Origin: Streptomyces katrae
GTDB taxonomy: Bacteria; Actinomycetota; Actinomycetes; Streptomycetales; Streptomycetaceae
Direction of reading: 5' to 3'
Length of the DNA: 11,847 nucleotides
Assembly (NCBI RefSeq): GCF_000717655.1
Contig: NZ_JNZY01000078.1
Coordinates: 1 to 11,847, forward strand
The position numbers were made by a program, and so were the translations under genes. A model generated the notes under the pieces. It was not told the origin of the DNA, did no database searches, and was given only the letters and a program-made list of their open reading frames with translations. The stretch's first letter is position 1. Every line of letters begins with the position of its first letter. Below, piece after piece: positions 1-6,680 of the stretch.

Positions 1-1
1 G

Positions 2-172
2 CGGCTCGCGCAGCGTGTGGTCCTGCTGTCCTCGCGGCCCGGCCGCATCGCCAAGGAATGGACCGTCGGCATCCCGCAGCCCCGCCGCATCGAGGACGCG
101 GACGTCGCGGAACTGTCCCTCGAGATCACTGAACACCTGCGTGGGGAGATCCGCCGCCATGGCCAGCACTGA
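2..172 (+). CDS. ABC transporter ATP-binding protein, C-terminal end (SsuB/TauB type), partial
   Basis: The reading frame is open from base 2 and ends with TGA at 170-172, so only the last 56 residues are in the window. They begin RLAQRVVLLSSRPGRIAKEW, which matches the region after the H-loop of nitrate/sulfonate/taurine importer ATPases (the 'LADRVLVLSSRPGRI' block). In these importers the cytoplasmic ATPase powers uptake of a substrate delivered by a lipoprotein binding protein. The next gene, a permease of the same family, starts at 159 inside this gene, a 14-base overlap that suggests an operon with coupled translation. Walker A, signature and Walker B motifs lie upstream of the window. 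The family call is firm; the substrate (aliphatic sulfonate, taurine, nitrate or a pyrimidine precursor) cannot be told from this piece. Confidence 0.85.
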   Translation, partial: RLAQRVVLLSSRPGRIAKEWTVGIPQPRRIEDADVAELSLEITEHLRGEIRRHGQH

Positions 173-1325
173 CACCACCCCCAAAGCCAAAACCGACGAC
201 CTCGCCGGGCTGGAGGCCGGCCTCGACGCCCTCGACGCCGTCCAGACCCACCGCACCCCCGCCCGCGAGGTCCTCGTCAAGAAGGCCTTGCCCCCGCTTC
301 TGGCCGTCGGCCTCGTGCTCCTCGTCTGGCAGGTCCTCGTCGCAGCGCACGTCACCGACGAGACCAAACTCCCCGCACTGTCCGCGGTCTGGGACAGCCT
401 GTCCGAGATGTGGGTCAAAGGCACCCTGCTGGAGGTCATCTGGACCAGCGTGTCGCGCGGTCTGCTCGGCTTCCTGCTCGCCCTGGCCATCGGCACCCCG
501 CTCGGACTCATCGTCGCCCGCGTCAAGTTCGTCCGCGCCGCGATCGGCCCCATCCTCCAGGGTCTGCAGTCCCTGCCCTCGGTCGCCTGGGTGCCGCCGG
601 CGGTGCTCTGGTTCGGGCTCAACGACGCCATGATGTACACGGTCATCCTGCTCGGCGCCGTCCCCTCCATCGCCAACGGCCTCGTCTCCGGCATCGACCA
701 GATCCCGCCGCTGTTCCTGCGGGCCGGCCGCACCCTCGGCGCCACCGGCCTCAGCGGTGCCCGGCACGTGGTCATGCCGGCCGCGCTCCCCGGCTACCTC
801 GCCGGCCTCAAGCAGGGCTGGGCCTTCTCCTGGCGCTCCCTCATGGCCGCCGAAATCATCGCCAGCTCCCCCGACCTCGGACTCGGCCTCGGCCAACTCC
901 TCGAGAACGGCCGCAACAACATCGACCTGCCCGGCGTCTTCCTCGCCATCATCCTCATCCTCGTCGTCGGCATCGCCATCCGCTTTTCACATGCCGTACA
1001 TGGACCGGGTTCACCGCCGCCCCTCACCTCATCGGCGTGGCAGCTGGAAGTGCTCTCACTGCGCGCCACCACCTCGATCTGGGCAGGCTCGCGAGCGCTC
1101 TGTGTCCCATCGCCGGGGCGCGACGGCAAGCCACCGGCCACGTCACCGAAGCCGGACACTTCGGCTTTCTCCTTCGGCCGTCCCCGGCGCGAGCTAGCGG
1201 CACCCCGAGGGCGCCGGTTCGTCGGTCACCGCGCGCCAGAACCACCCCGTCATCCACGTCTCCCGGCGGCCTACTGGATCAGTTGGTGTCGAGGCCGTCG
1301 ATCAGGCGGTTCAGGAACCGGCTGA
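159..1325 (+). CDS. ABC transporter permease (SsuC/TauC type) with replaced C-terminus
   Basis: Inner-membrane permease of a nitrate/sulfonate/taurine-type importer, partner of the ATPase it overlaps. The ATG at 159 follows family usage: about 45 hydrophilic residues, a first membrane segment near residues 44-64, then the BPD_transp_1 core. The EAA loop that docks the ATPase is at about 188-210 (RAGRTLGATG...RHVVMPAALP). Homology holds to residue 274 (ILILVVGIAI, nt 980). Family members then continue with a short tail such as DLLVFxPLERxVLRxRG; here the frame switches to RFSHAVHGPGSPPP and runs 114 arginine/proline-rich residues without family resemblance, stopping only inside the 3' end of the convergent TetR gene. 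I read this as a recombination junction at about 981. The last transmembrane helix is incomplete, so function is doubtful; it could equally be annotated as a pseudogene. Confidence 0.75.
   Translation: MASTDTTPKAKTDDLAGLEAGLDALDAVQTHRTPAREVLVKKALPPLLAVGLVLLVWQVLVAAHVTDETKLPALSAVWDSLSEMWVKGTLLEVIWTSVSRGLLGFLLALAIGTPLGLIVARVKFVRAAIGPILQGLQSLPSVAWVPPAVLWFGLNDAMMYTVILLGAVPSIANGLVSGIDQIPPLFLRAGRTLGATGLSGARHVVMPAALPGYLAGLKQGWAFSWRSLMAAEIIASSPDLGLGLGQLLENGRNNIDLPGVFLAIILILVVGIAIRFSHAVHGPGSPPPLTSSAWQLEVLSLRATTSIWAGSRALCVPSPGRDGKPPATSPKPDTSAFSFGRPRRELAAPRGRRFVGHRAPEPPRHPRLPAAYWISWCRGRRSGGSGTG
981..1278. other. Stretch of about 300 bases without a recognisable gene, next to a junction
   Basis: From the point where permease homology stops to the end of the TetR gene, no frame on either strand gives a protein I recognise. 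The permease frame and the +2 frame both stay open, but third-position G+C in the +2 frame is only moderate, unlike real genes nearby. No RNA gene, clear long repeat or strong hairpin was seen. It is probably decayed sequence brought next to the permease by a deletion or insertion. Confidence 0.5.
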
Positions 1326-1995
1326 AGGTGGCTTCGGGAGCAGGGGGGCGTCCCGGCGCCGCGAGGGCTGCGGCGAGTTCCGGGTGATGGCCGTCTGCGG
1401 CGACGACCGCGAGGTAGCGGGCTTCGGCTGCGGCCCGGTCCGGGGACTGCGCCAGCGCTGCCTGCGCCGTCTCGTGAGCGACGTGCCCCGCCACGAACGC
1501 CGTGAGCTGGGCGAAGACCTCCAGCTTCGCCGCACCGTCCAGTCCGGCGGGCCGCAGGGCGGCGAGCGCGCGCTCCAGGAAGGCCAGGGTGTGGGGGCCG
1601 GGGACGCGGCGGGTGGTCAGGGCTGCGGGCAGCCAGGGGTGCCTCAGCATGTGGGCGCGCTGGAGGTGGGCGATCGCCTTCAGGTCGGCGCGCCAGTCGC
1701 CGGTGAGCGTGTGTGCGGTCGGCAGTTCGCCGCTGACGTGGTCGACCATCAGGTTCAGCAGCGTCTCCTTGTCGGGCGCGTAGCTGTAGAGCGACATGAC
1801 GCCGGCTCCGACCCGTTCGGCGACTTTCCGCATGGTGACCGCTTCGAGCCCCTCCGAGTCCGCCAGGGCCACGGCCGCCGCGGTGATCGCCTCTCGGCTG
1901 TAGGCGGGCTTGCGGCCCCTTCGGGGCTGGTCAGAGCCCAGCCAGAGCTGCTGGGGGTCGATGCCTGGGGCGCCGCCATTTCCTTCGCGGGGCAC
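1279..1995 (-). CDS. TetR-family transcriptional repressor
   Basis: DNA-binding repressor, probably controlling the divergent hydrolase gene at 2089. Using the GTG at 1995 the protein has 238 residues. A TetR_N helix-turn-helix domain lies at about 33-85 (SREAITAAAVALADSEGLEA, then MRKVAERVGAGVMSLYSYAP and the DKETLLNLMVD start of helix 4). The rest is a helical ligand-binding and dimerisation domain of the type found in TetR itself (TetR_C). The frame stays open to a GTG at 2064, but that start lies inside the operator palindrome and lacks a ribosome site, whereas GAGGAG sits 8 bases before the GTG at 1995; I therefore prefer the shorter form. The 3' end overlaps the chimeric tail of the upstream permease frame by 47 bases, tail to tail. 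The inducing ligand is unknown, perhaps a substrate or product of the hydrolase. Confidence 0.88.
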   Translation of the reverse strand: MPREGNGGAPGIDPQQLWLGSDQPRRGRKPAYSREAITAAAVALADSEGLEAVTMRKVAERVGAGVMSLYSYAPDKETLLNLMVDHVSGELPTAHTLTGDWRADLKAIAHLQRAHMLRHPWLPAALTTRRVPGPHTLAFLERALAALRPAGLDGAAKLEVFAQLTAFVAGHVAHETAQAALAQSPDRAAAEARYLAVVAADGHHPELAAALAAPGRPPAPEATFSRFLNRLIDGLDTN

Positions 1996-2026
1996 GGTCC
2001 ACGCTCCTCTCCTTGATCGGCGGCCC

Positions 2027-2057
2027 TTGCGGGCCCCAGTCAAGCATGCTCTATTCT
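2027..2057 (+). promoter_or_regulatory. Possible promoter of the hydrolase gene
   Basis: TTGCGG at 2027-2032 and TATTCT at 2052-2057 make a -35/-10 pair with a 19-base spacer, slightly long. The predicted start, near 2064, is at the centre of the TetR palindrome, which would explain repression by steric block. This is a pattern match only. Confidence 0.35.
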
Positions 2058-2075
2058 CGTACACTGTACGGAAAT
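2053..2075. promoter_or_regulatory. Palindromic TetR-type operator between divergent genes
   Basis: CGTACACTGTACG at 2058-2070 is a perfect palindrome of two 6-base arms around one base. After two unpaired positions on each side, ATT (2053-2055) and AAT (2073-2075) also pair, giving 23 bases of dyad symmetry. It lies just upstream of the hydrolase ribosome site (AGGAGG, 2077-2082) and upstream of the preferred TetR start. The size, symmetry and position are typical of TetR-family operators, so it most likely represses the hydrolase and the regulator itself. Confidence 0.7.
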
Positions 2076-2088
2076 TAGGAGGAGAGCG

Positions 2089-3798
2089 ATGACGTCACCC
2101 ACGCACGGTGCTGTGTCGAGGCCCACCTGGGCACCGCCTGCCGGGAAACCGCCGCTGGCCGCACGGATGATGAGGGCGACATGGCACCGTCTCCCGGCCA
2201 AACTGCACGAGGTCGGGTGGGAGCATGGGCTCGTGGTCCCGGCCGCCGACGGCAGCCCGCTGATCACGGACCACTACTTCCCGCGCACCGAGGGCGACTT
2301 CCCCACCCTCCTGGTGCGCTCGCCGTACGGCAGGGGCCTGCCGTGGTCCCCCATGTACGGCCTGCTCTTCGCCGAACAGGGCTTTCACGTGGTCCTGCAG
2401 AGCTGCCGCGGCACCGGCGGTTCGGGGGGAGCGTTCGACCTGTGGCGCAATGAGGCGGCCGACGGCCGGGCCACGGTGTCCTGGCTGCGCGAGCAGCCCT
2501 GGTTCAACGGAACGCTCGGGACCATCGGCCCCAGTTACCTGGGCTACGTACAGTGGGCCCTCGCCCTGGACCCGCCGCCGGAACTGAAGGCGATGGTGGT
2601 GCAGGTGGGGCTGCACGACCCCTACGCCCTGTTCCACACCGACGGTGCGCTGCGCCTGGAGACCGCCCTCGCCGTCGGCGTGGGCATGACCTACCAGCAC
2701 CAGGGCACGGGACCGTTCCTGAAGGCGACACTGCGACTGCAGCGCCGGCTGCGCGAGGTCACCACCGCGAAGCCAGTGCGCGGGGCGTACGCCTCGGCCC
2801 TCGGGGGCCAGGTGCCCTGGCTGGACGAGGTGATGACGCACCCGGACGCCGACCACCCGTACTGGCGGGGCGCGTCGCTGGCCAAGTCGGCACTGCGGCT
2901 CCGCGTGCCCACGAGTCTGATCACCGGATGGCACGACGCGCTGGCCGACCAGACCTTCGAGCAGTACGACCGGCTGTGTGCGGCCGGGTGCGAGACCGCC
3001 CTGCTCGTCGGCCCCTGGACCCACGCCTCCGCCCTGCAACAGGGCTGGCCCGAGGTGTTCGCCGAGAGCCTCGCCTGGCTGCGCGCCCACCTGTGTGCCG
3101 ATCCCTCCGGCCTGCGTCCCACGCGGGTGCGCTTGCACGTCGGCGGCCAGGACGCCTGGAGGAACCTCGCCGACTGGCCGCCGGCCACGGACGTCAGCCC
3201 GTGGTTCCCCACCGCGCAGGGCCATCTCACCCAGCAGTCTCCGACGGACTCCGCGCCGCTGACGTCGTTCCGCTACGACCAGGAGGACCCGACCCCCTCC
3301 CTCGGCGGCCCTCTCCTCTCCCGTACCGCCGGTCCGCGCGACAACAAGACCCTGGAGGCCCGGGAGGACGTACTGACGTTCACGGGTCCCCCGCTGACCG
3401 CGCCCGTGGACGTCCTCGGCCCGGTCTCCGCGCGGTTGAGCATCTCCACGGACACCGGTCACGCCGACGTCTTCACCCGCCTGTGCGACGTGGATGCCCA
3501 GGGCCGCTCCGTCAACATCTGCGACGGGCTGGGCCGCCTGCGGACGGTCGGGCAGGAGCCGTCGCAGATCACCGTGCCGATGAGCTCCACCGCCCACCGC
3601 TTCGCCGTCGGCCACCGCATACGCTGGCAGATCAGCGGAGGCGCGCATCCGCGGTACGCCCGCAATCCCGGCAACGGGGAGCCGGCGGTGGACGCCACCG
3701 CCTTCACACCGGTGCGCATGACGCTCCACGCGGACTCGGCACTGATGCTTCCCGTGCACGCCCGCGGTTCCGGGCCCCGCCCCGCGGCCCACGACTGA
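2089..3798 (+). CDS. CocE/NonD-type serine hydrolase (X-Pro dipeptidyl-peptidase S15-like fold)
   Basis: Predicted cytosolic alpha/beta hydrolase of 569 residues acting on an ester or amide bond, with the CocE/PepX layout. The nucleophile elbow is GPSYLG at 147-152, with Ser149. The acid is probably Asp283 in TGWHDALADQ, equivalent to the GWYD motif of cocaine esterase, and the base His312 in VGPWTHAS. Tyr80 (RSPYGRG) fits the oxyanion-hole tyrosine. A helical cap lies between about 180 and 265, and residues about 425-560 form the C-terminal jelly-roll domain of the family (VDVLGPVSARLSISTDTGHADVFTRLCDV). Length is normal, so it appears intact. No signal peptide is seen. AGGAGG ends 6 bases before the ATG. 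It is divergent from a TetR gene with an operator between them, so substrate-induced derepression is likely. The true substrate cannot be inferred; cocaine hydrolysis is only the name-giving activity of one member. Confidence 0.88.
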   Translation: MTSPTHGAVSRPTWAPPAGKPPLAARMMRATWHRLPAKLHEVGWEHGLVVPAADGSPLITDHYFPRTEGDFPTLLVRSPYGRGLPWSPMYGLLFAEQGFHVVLQSCRGTGGSGGAFDLWRNEAADGRATVSWLREQPWFNGTLGTIGPSYLGYVQWALALDPPPELKAMVVQVGLHDPYALFHTDGALRLETALAVGVGMTYQHQGTGPFLKATLRLQRRLREVTTAKPVRGAYASALGGQVPWLDEVMTHPDADHPYWRGASLAKSALRLRVPTSLITGWHDALADQTFEQYDRLCAAGCETALLVGPWTHASALQQGWPEVFAESLAWLRAHLCADPSGLRPTRVRLHVGGQDAWRNLADWPPATDVSPWFPTAQGHLTQQSPTDSAPLTSFRYDQEDPTPSLGGPLLSRTAGPRDNKTLEAREDVLTFTGPPLTAPVDVLGPVSARLSISTDTGHADVFTRLCDVDAQGRSVNICDGLGRLRTVGQEPSQITVPMSSTAHRFAVGHRIRWQISGGAHPRYARNPGNGEPAVDATAFTPVRMTLHADSALMLPVHARGSGPRPAAHD

Positions 3799-3800
3799 CC

Positions 3801-3821
3801 AGCCGGACCGAAGGCCCGGCT
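3801..3821 (+). terminator. Hairpin just after the hydrolase stop codon
   Basis: AGCCGG (3801-3806) pairs with CCGGCT (3816-3821); inside, CC/GG can add two more pairs beyond one mismatch. It begins two bases after the stop codon and has no U-run, as is usual for terminators in high-GC actinomycetes. Confidence 0.45.
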
Positions 3822-3835
3822 TGCCCGATCGGGGA

Positions 3836-3878
3836 GAGCCGGGCCGGATCCTCGGCCTGTACCCGTCGAACCCGGCTC
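3836..3878. terminator. Second hairpin between convergent genes, possible bidirectional terminator
   Basis: GAGCCGGG (3836-3843) pairs perfectly with CCCGGCTC (3871-3878) across a 27-base loop; an alternative smaller stem GGCCG/CGGCC (3842-3846, 3853-3857) competes with it. It lies between the plus-strand hydrolase and the minus-strand zinc-ribbon gene, so it could stop transcription from both sides. Confidence 0.4.
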
Positions 3879-3919
3879 ACCCTCCGAGGCCGCGCTCCGT
3901 ACGCTCTGCTCCCGCCGGC

Positions 3920-4144
3920 TCAGACGGCCTGGGTGGCGAAGAGCTCCAGGTGACCGCAGTTCGGGCAGCGGTACGCATCGATCTGGCGGCGGGGGCGGCC
4001 CATTCTCTTCGCGCCGCCCAACAGACCGCGCTCGAGCGGCCCGGCGATCCAGCGTGCATAGCCGCGGGAGCCCTCGCCGTTGTCCTCGACGAAGCCCTGC
4101 TCAAGACCGATCGTGCCGCAGTACGTGCACCTCACTTCGCTCAC
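3920..4144 (-). CDS. Small zinc-ribbon protein of unknown function
   Basis: A 74-residue protein starting at GTG 4144 and ending in TGA. It has two cysteine knuckles far apart: CTYCG at residues 6-10 and CPNCGH at 60-65, which together can hold one zinc ion as a ribbon. The middle is basic and glycine-rich (about residues 38-53, GPLERGLLGGAKRMGRPRR region). I recognise the type as a small conserved actinomycete protein but know no function; nucleic-acid or protein binding is possible. No ribosome site precedes the GTG, but TACAAT lies 6 bases upstream, which would place the transcript start on the start codon itself, i.e. a leaderless mRNA. The next gene on the strand, the MFS transporter, ends 104 bases upstream. 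A longer in-frame reading exists upstream but is only a shadow of the MFS gene. Confidence 0.72.
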   Translation of the reverse strand: MSEVRCTYCGTIGLEQGFVEDNGEGSRGYARWIAGPLERGLLGGAKRMGRPRRQIDAYRCPNCGHLELFATQAV

Positions 4145-4150
4145 CGGCCG

Positions 4151-4156
4151 ATTGTA
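4151..4156 (-). promoter_or_regulatory. -10 element (TACAAT) for a probable leaderless transcript
   Basis: On the minus strand TACAAT stands 6 bases before the GTG at 4144, so the expected +1 is the G of the start codon. No convincing -35 hexamer is seen 17-18 bases upstream. The match to the -10 consensus is strong for a GC-rich region, where such AT-rich hexamers are rare by chance. Confidence 0.45.
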
Positions 4157-4248
4157 GGCGCGACGGCACCGGGCCGTGGGGTCGGTGCTCGAACTGCACG
4201 TTCGGCTTTTCCGTCCGGGCCTGGCGTGGCCTACGGGGCGGCGGTGCG

Positions 4249-5436
4249 CTACGCCTCGCGCACGGGGTGGCGGAGCAGGTAGACGGCCGCGGTCGAAACC
4301 AGGGCGGTCATACAGGCGAGGAACACCAGTCCGGCGCCCTCCAGGCCGACGGGCCCCGCCAGGACGCCCACGCCGATCACCGGTACCGAGATGCCCGCGT
4401 ACGCCACCACGAACAGCATCGAGATGACCGCCGCGCGCTGGTCGGCCGGTGACGCCCCGGCCACCGCGGAGAGCGCCCCGCGGAAGGCCAGGCCCTGTCC
4501 ACTGCCGCCGACGAGCGCACTGAGGACCACCAGCGCCAGCAGGTCCCAGTACAGGGCGCCCGCGAGCAGCAACAGCCCGGCGAGGAGTGCCGCACAGCCC
4601 AGCGGCAGGGACCGGCCGACCCCGATGCGGCCGACGGCCAGCTGCCCGGCGGTCGACGCGAAGAAGGCCAGCGCGACGATCAGCCCGCTCACGGCCCGGT
4701 TGTGCACGCCCAGCGATTCGACGAGGAATGCCGGGCTGACCGACGTGAACACTCCGAACAGCGCGAACCCCACGAACGAGGCGGTCGCGGCGGGCACGAA
4801 CACCTGCCGCACCGACGCGGGCAGAGCGGGCCGCTGCGGCCGTACCGCCGCGAGCGGCTGCCGTTCCCGTACCGTCTCGGGAAGTGGCAGCAGGACGGCG
4901 GCCGAACCGGCCACGAGGACGAGGTGCACGGCGAACGGCAGGTACAGCGGCCAGGGAGCGTACTGGGCGAGCACACCGGCGAGCAGGGGGCCACAGCCCA
5001 GCCCGCCCATGTTGGCAGCCGTCGCCACGAACGTGGCGCGGGAGGAGCCGTCCCGCGGTGCCAGTTCGATGACGTAGGCCGTGGCGGCTCCGGTGAACAG
5101 ACCTGCGGAGAGGCCCGACAGCAGCCGGCCCGCGTACAGCCAGCCCAGCCCGGTGGCGCACAGGAAGCAGCCGGCGCTCGCCGCCGCGAGTCCGAGGCCC
5201 GTCAGCAGGACGGGCCGCCGGCCCACGACGTCCGAGGCGTTGCCCGCGAGCAGCAGGACCCCCATGACGCCGAAGGCGTACACGGCGTACACGACCGTCA
5301 CCTGGAGCTCGGAGAATCCGAACTTCTCCTGGTAGAGGCCGTAGAGGGGGGTGGGCAGGGTGGTGCCGGCCATGCACACGGCGAACACCGCCCCGCCGAG
5401 GTAGCACTGGCGCCAGCGTCTGCGATCACCGTCCAT
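4249..5436 (-). CDS. Major facilitator superfamily transporter
   Basis: Twelve-helix inner-membrane transporter, 395 residues from the ATG at 5436. The first helix starts shortly after the N-terminus (YLGGAVFAVCMAGTTLPTPL). The loop between helices 2 and 3 carries the MFS motif as GNASDVVGRRPVL, and a second similar loop follows helix 8 (AVGRIGVGRSLPLG). Length is normal. The frame is open upstream to ATGs at 5463 and 5496, but family members start close to MDGDRRRWRQC and no good ribosome site favours the longer forms. It follows the tartrate-type dehydrogenase on the same strand after about 110 bases, so it may be co-transcribed, or driven by the hexamer-rich region at 5435-5496. The sequence resembles efflux-like MFS members more than dicarboxylate importers, so the substrate is open. 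Confidence 0.85.
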   Translation of the reverse strand: MDGDRRRWRQCYLGGAVFAVCMAGTTLPTPLYGLYQEKFGFSELQVTVVYAVYAFGVMGVLLLAGNASDVVGRRPVLLTGLGLAAASAGCFLCATGLGWLYAGRLLSGLSAGLFTGAATAYVIELAPRDGSSRATFVATAANMGGLGCGPLLAGVLAQYAPWPLYLPFAVHLVLVAGSAAVLLPLPETVRERQPLAAVRPQRPALPASVRQVFVPAATASFVGFALFGVFTSVSPAFLVESLGVHNRAVSGLIVALAFFASTAGQLAVGRIGVGRSLPLGCAALLAGLLLLAGALYWDLLALVVLSALVGGSGQGLAFRGALSAVAGASPADQRAAVISMLFVVAYAGISVPVIGVGVLAGPVGLEGAGLVFLACMTALVSTAAVYLLRHPVREA

Positions 5437-5496
5437 GCCGTCGACGGTAATGGCGCCCGGCATCGCGGACGGTGCGGCATGCCGACGCCACGGCAT
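5435..5496. promoter_or_regulatory. Cluster of CGGCAT/ATGCCG hexamers upstream of the MFS gene
   Basis: CGGCAT occurs at 5458-5463, 5475-5480 and 5491-5496, and its complement ATGCCG at 5435-5440 and 5479-5484. Two of these form the perfect palindrome CGGCATGCCG (5475-5484), and 5479-5496 can fold as a 6-base-pair hairpin. The direct copies are 17 and 16 bases apart. Their position at the 5' end of the MFS gene suggests a regulator site or an attenuating hairpin; chance cannot be excluded. Confidence 0.35.
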
Positions 5497-5547
5497 CGGG
5501 CACGGCTCCGGCCTCGTCCTTGGTGCGTGCCTGGCCTCCGCGCCCCG

Positions 5548-6603
5548 TCAGAGGTGGCGGAGAAGGGTGGAAGTGAACTCGGCGGTGGAGGCGGAACCGC
5601 CGAGGTCGCGCGTGCGCACCGGGGTGGTGGCCAGGACGCGGGCGATGGCGTCGGTGACGTCGGCCGCTGCCCCGGGGTGGCCGAGGTGGTCGAGCATCAT
5701 GGCGGCGGACCAGATCGCACCGATCGGATTGGCGATGCCCTGCCCGGCGATGTCAGGGGCTGATCCGTGGACCGGCTCGAACATGGAAGGGTGATCGCCC
5801 TGCGGGTTGAGGTTGGCGGACGGAGCGATGCCGATGCCGCCGGCCACGGCCGCCGCCAGGTCGCTGAGGATGTCCCCGAAGAGGTTGGACGCGACGACGA
5901 CGTCGAAGCGTGCGGGGTCGAGGACGAACTTGGCGGCCAGCGCGTCGATGTGCTCCTGGTTCCACTCGACGGTGGGGTGCTCGGCGGAGCGCTCGGCCAC
6001 GAGCTCGTCCCAGAACGGCATGGTGTGCACGATCCCGTTGGACTTCGTCGCCGACGTGAGGGGCCCGCCGCGCCGTTCGGCGAGGCCGAAGGCGAAGTCG
6101 AGGAGCCGGGTCACTCCCGCCCGAGTGAACACCGCTTGCTGCACGGCCATTTCATCGGGACAGCCACGGTTCATCCGACCGCCGATCTCGCTGTACTCGC
6201 CTTCGGTGTTCTCCCGGACGACCACGAAGTCCACTTCGCCGGGCACGGCCGCCCGGACGGGGCTGGGAAGACCGTCGAAAACGCGGATGGGGCGGAGGTT
6301 GACGTACTGGCCGAAGGCCCGGCGGATCGGGATGAGCAGCCCCCACAGGGAGACGTGGTCCGGCACACCCGGGTAACCGACGGCGCCGAGGAGGATCGCG
6401 TCATGGCGGCGGAGCTGCTCCAGTCCGTCCTCGGGCATCATCGATCCGTGGCGGAGGTAGCGCTCGCAGGACCAGTCGTACCGCTCGTAGGTGAAGGAGA
6501 TGCCGTGCCGCGCCCCGACGGTGTCGAGGACCTCGCGTGCCGCCGGGAGGACTTCGACGCCGATGCCGTCACCGGGGATGAGGGCGATGCTGTGGTTCTT
6601 CAT
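5548..6603 (-). CDS. Tartrate/D-malate-type dehydrogenase (isopropylmalate dehydrogenase family)
   Basis: Cytosolic NAD- and divalent metal-dependent decarboxylating dehydrogenase of 351 residues. IPGDGIGVEV (9-18) is the family N-terminus. Substrate arginines are R94, R104 and R130; the catalytic pair is Tyr137 (ENTEGEYSEIGGR) and Lys187 (TSATKSNG); metal aspartates are D220, D244 and D248 (ASNLFGDILSD). The cofactor block is GSAPDIAGQGIANP (280-293). The segment MMPEDGLEQL...VPDHVSLWGLLIPIRR is characteristic of the tartrate dehydrogenase/D-malate dehydrogenase subgroup (Ttu/DmlA) rather than LeuB, and the adjacent LysR gene fits a catabolic role. An in-frame ATG at 6612 is possible; I chose 6603 because MKNHSIALIPGDG matches the usual start and GGA lies 9 bases upstream. 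The exact substrate, L- or meso-tartrate or D-malate, is inference. Confidence 0.88.
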   Translation of the reverse strand: MKNHSIALIPGDGIGVEVLPAAREVLDTVGARHGISFTYERYDWSCERYLRHGSMMPEDGLEQLRRHDAILLGAVGYPGVPDHVSLWGLLIPIRRAFGQYVNLRPIRVFDGLPSPVRAAVPGEVDFVVVRENTEGEYSEIGGRMNRGCPDEMAVQQAVFTRAGVTRLLDFAFGLAERRGGPLTSATKSNGIVHTMPFWDELVAERSAEHPTVEWNQEHIDALAAKFVLDPARFDVVVASNLFGDILSDLAAAVAGGIGIAPSANLNPQGDHPSMFEPVHGSAPDIAGQGIANPIGAIWSAAMMLDHLGHPGAAADVTDAIARVLATTPVRTRDLGGSASTAEFTSTLLRHL

Positions 6604-6659
6604 GGCTCGCATTCCAGCAATCAGGGGTCGTCCCGGTCCAACACGTATCCCCGATGTGC

Positions 6660-6680
6660 CTCATAGGCTGGTCCTATGAG
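6660..6680. promoter_or_regulatory. LysR-type operator palindrome overlapping the end of the LysR gene
   Basis: CTCATAGG (6660-6667), five bases, then CCTATGAG (6673-6680) is a perfect 8-base inverted repeat. It contains T-N11-A (T6664, A6676), the LysR-family box, within ATAGG-N5-CCTAT. It covers the lysR stop codon and its centre is about 67 bases upstream of the dehydrogenase start, right for an activator site. It could also form an 8-base-pair RNA hairpin at the end of the lysR message. Confidence 0.6.

Noticed and set aside
1996..2064. 23-residue N-terminal extension of the TetR protein
   Set aside because: Would start with GTG inside the operator and has no ribosome site; family members do not need it.
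2095..3792. Long minus-strand open frame opposite the hydrolase
   Set aside because: Composition is repetitive Gly/Arg/Val as expected for an antisense shadow; the plus strand has full family motifs.
4145..5407. 495-residue minus-strand frame joining an MFS shadow to the zinc-ribbon protein
   Set aside because: The upstream part is out of frame with the MFS gene and arginine-rich; only the last 74 codons have family features.
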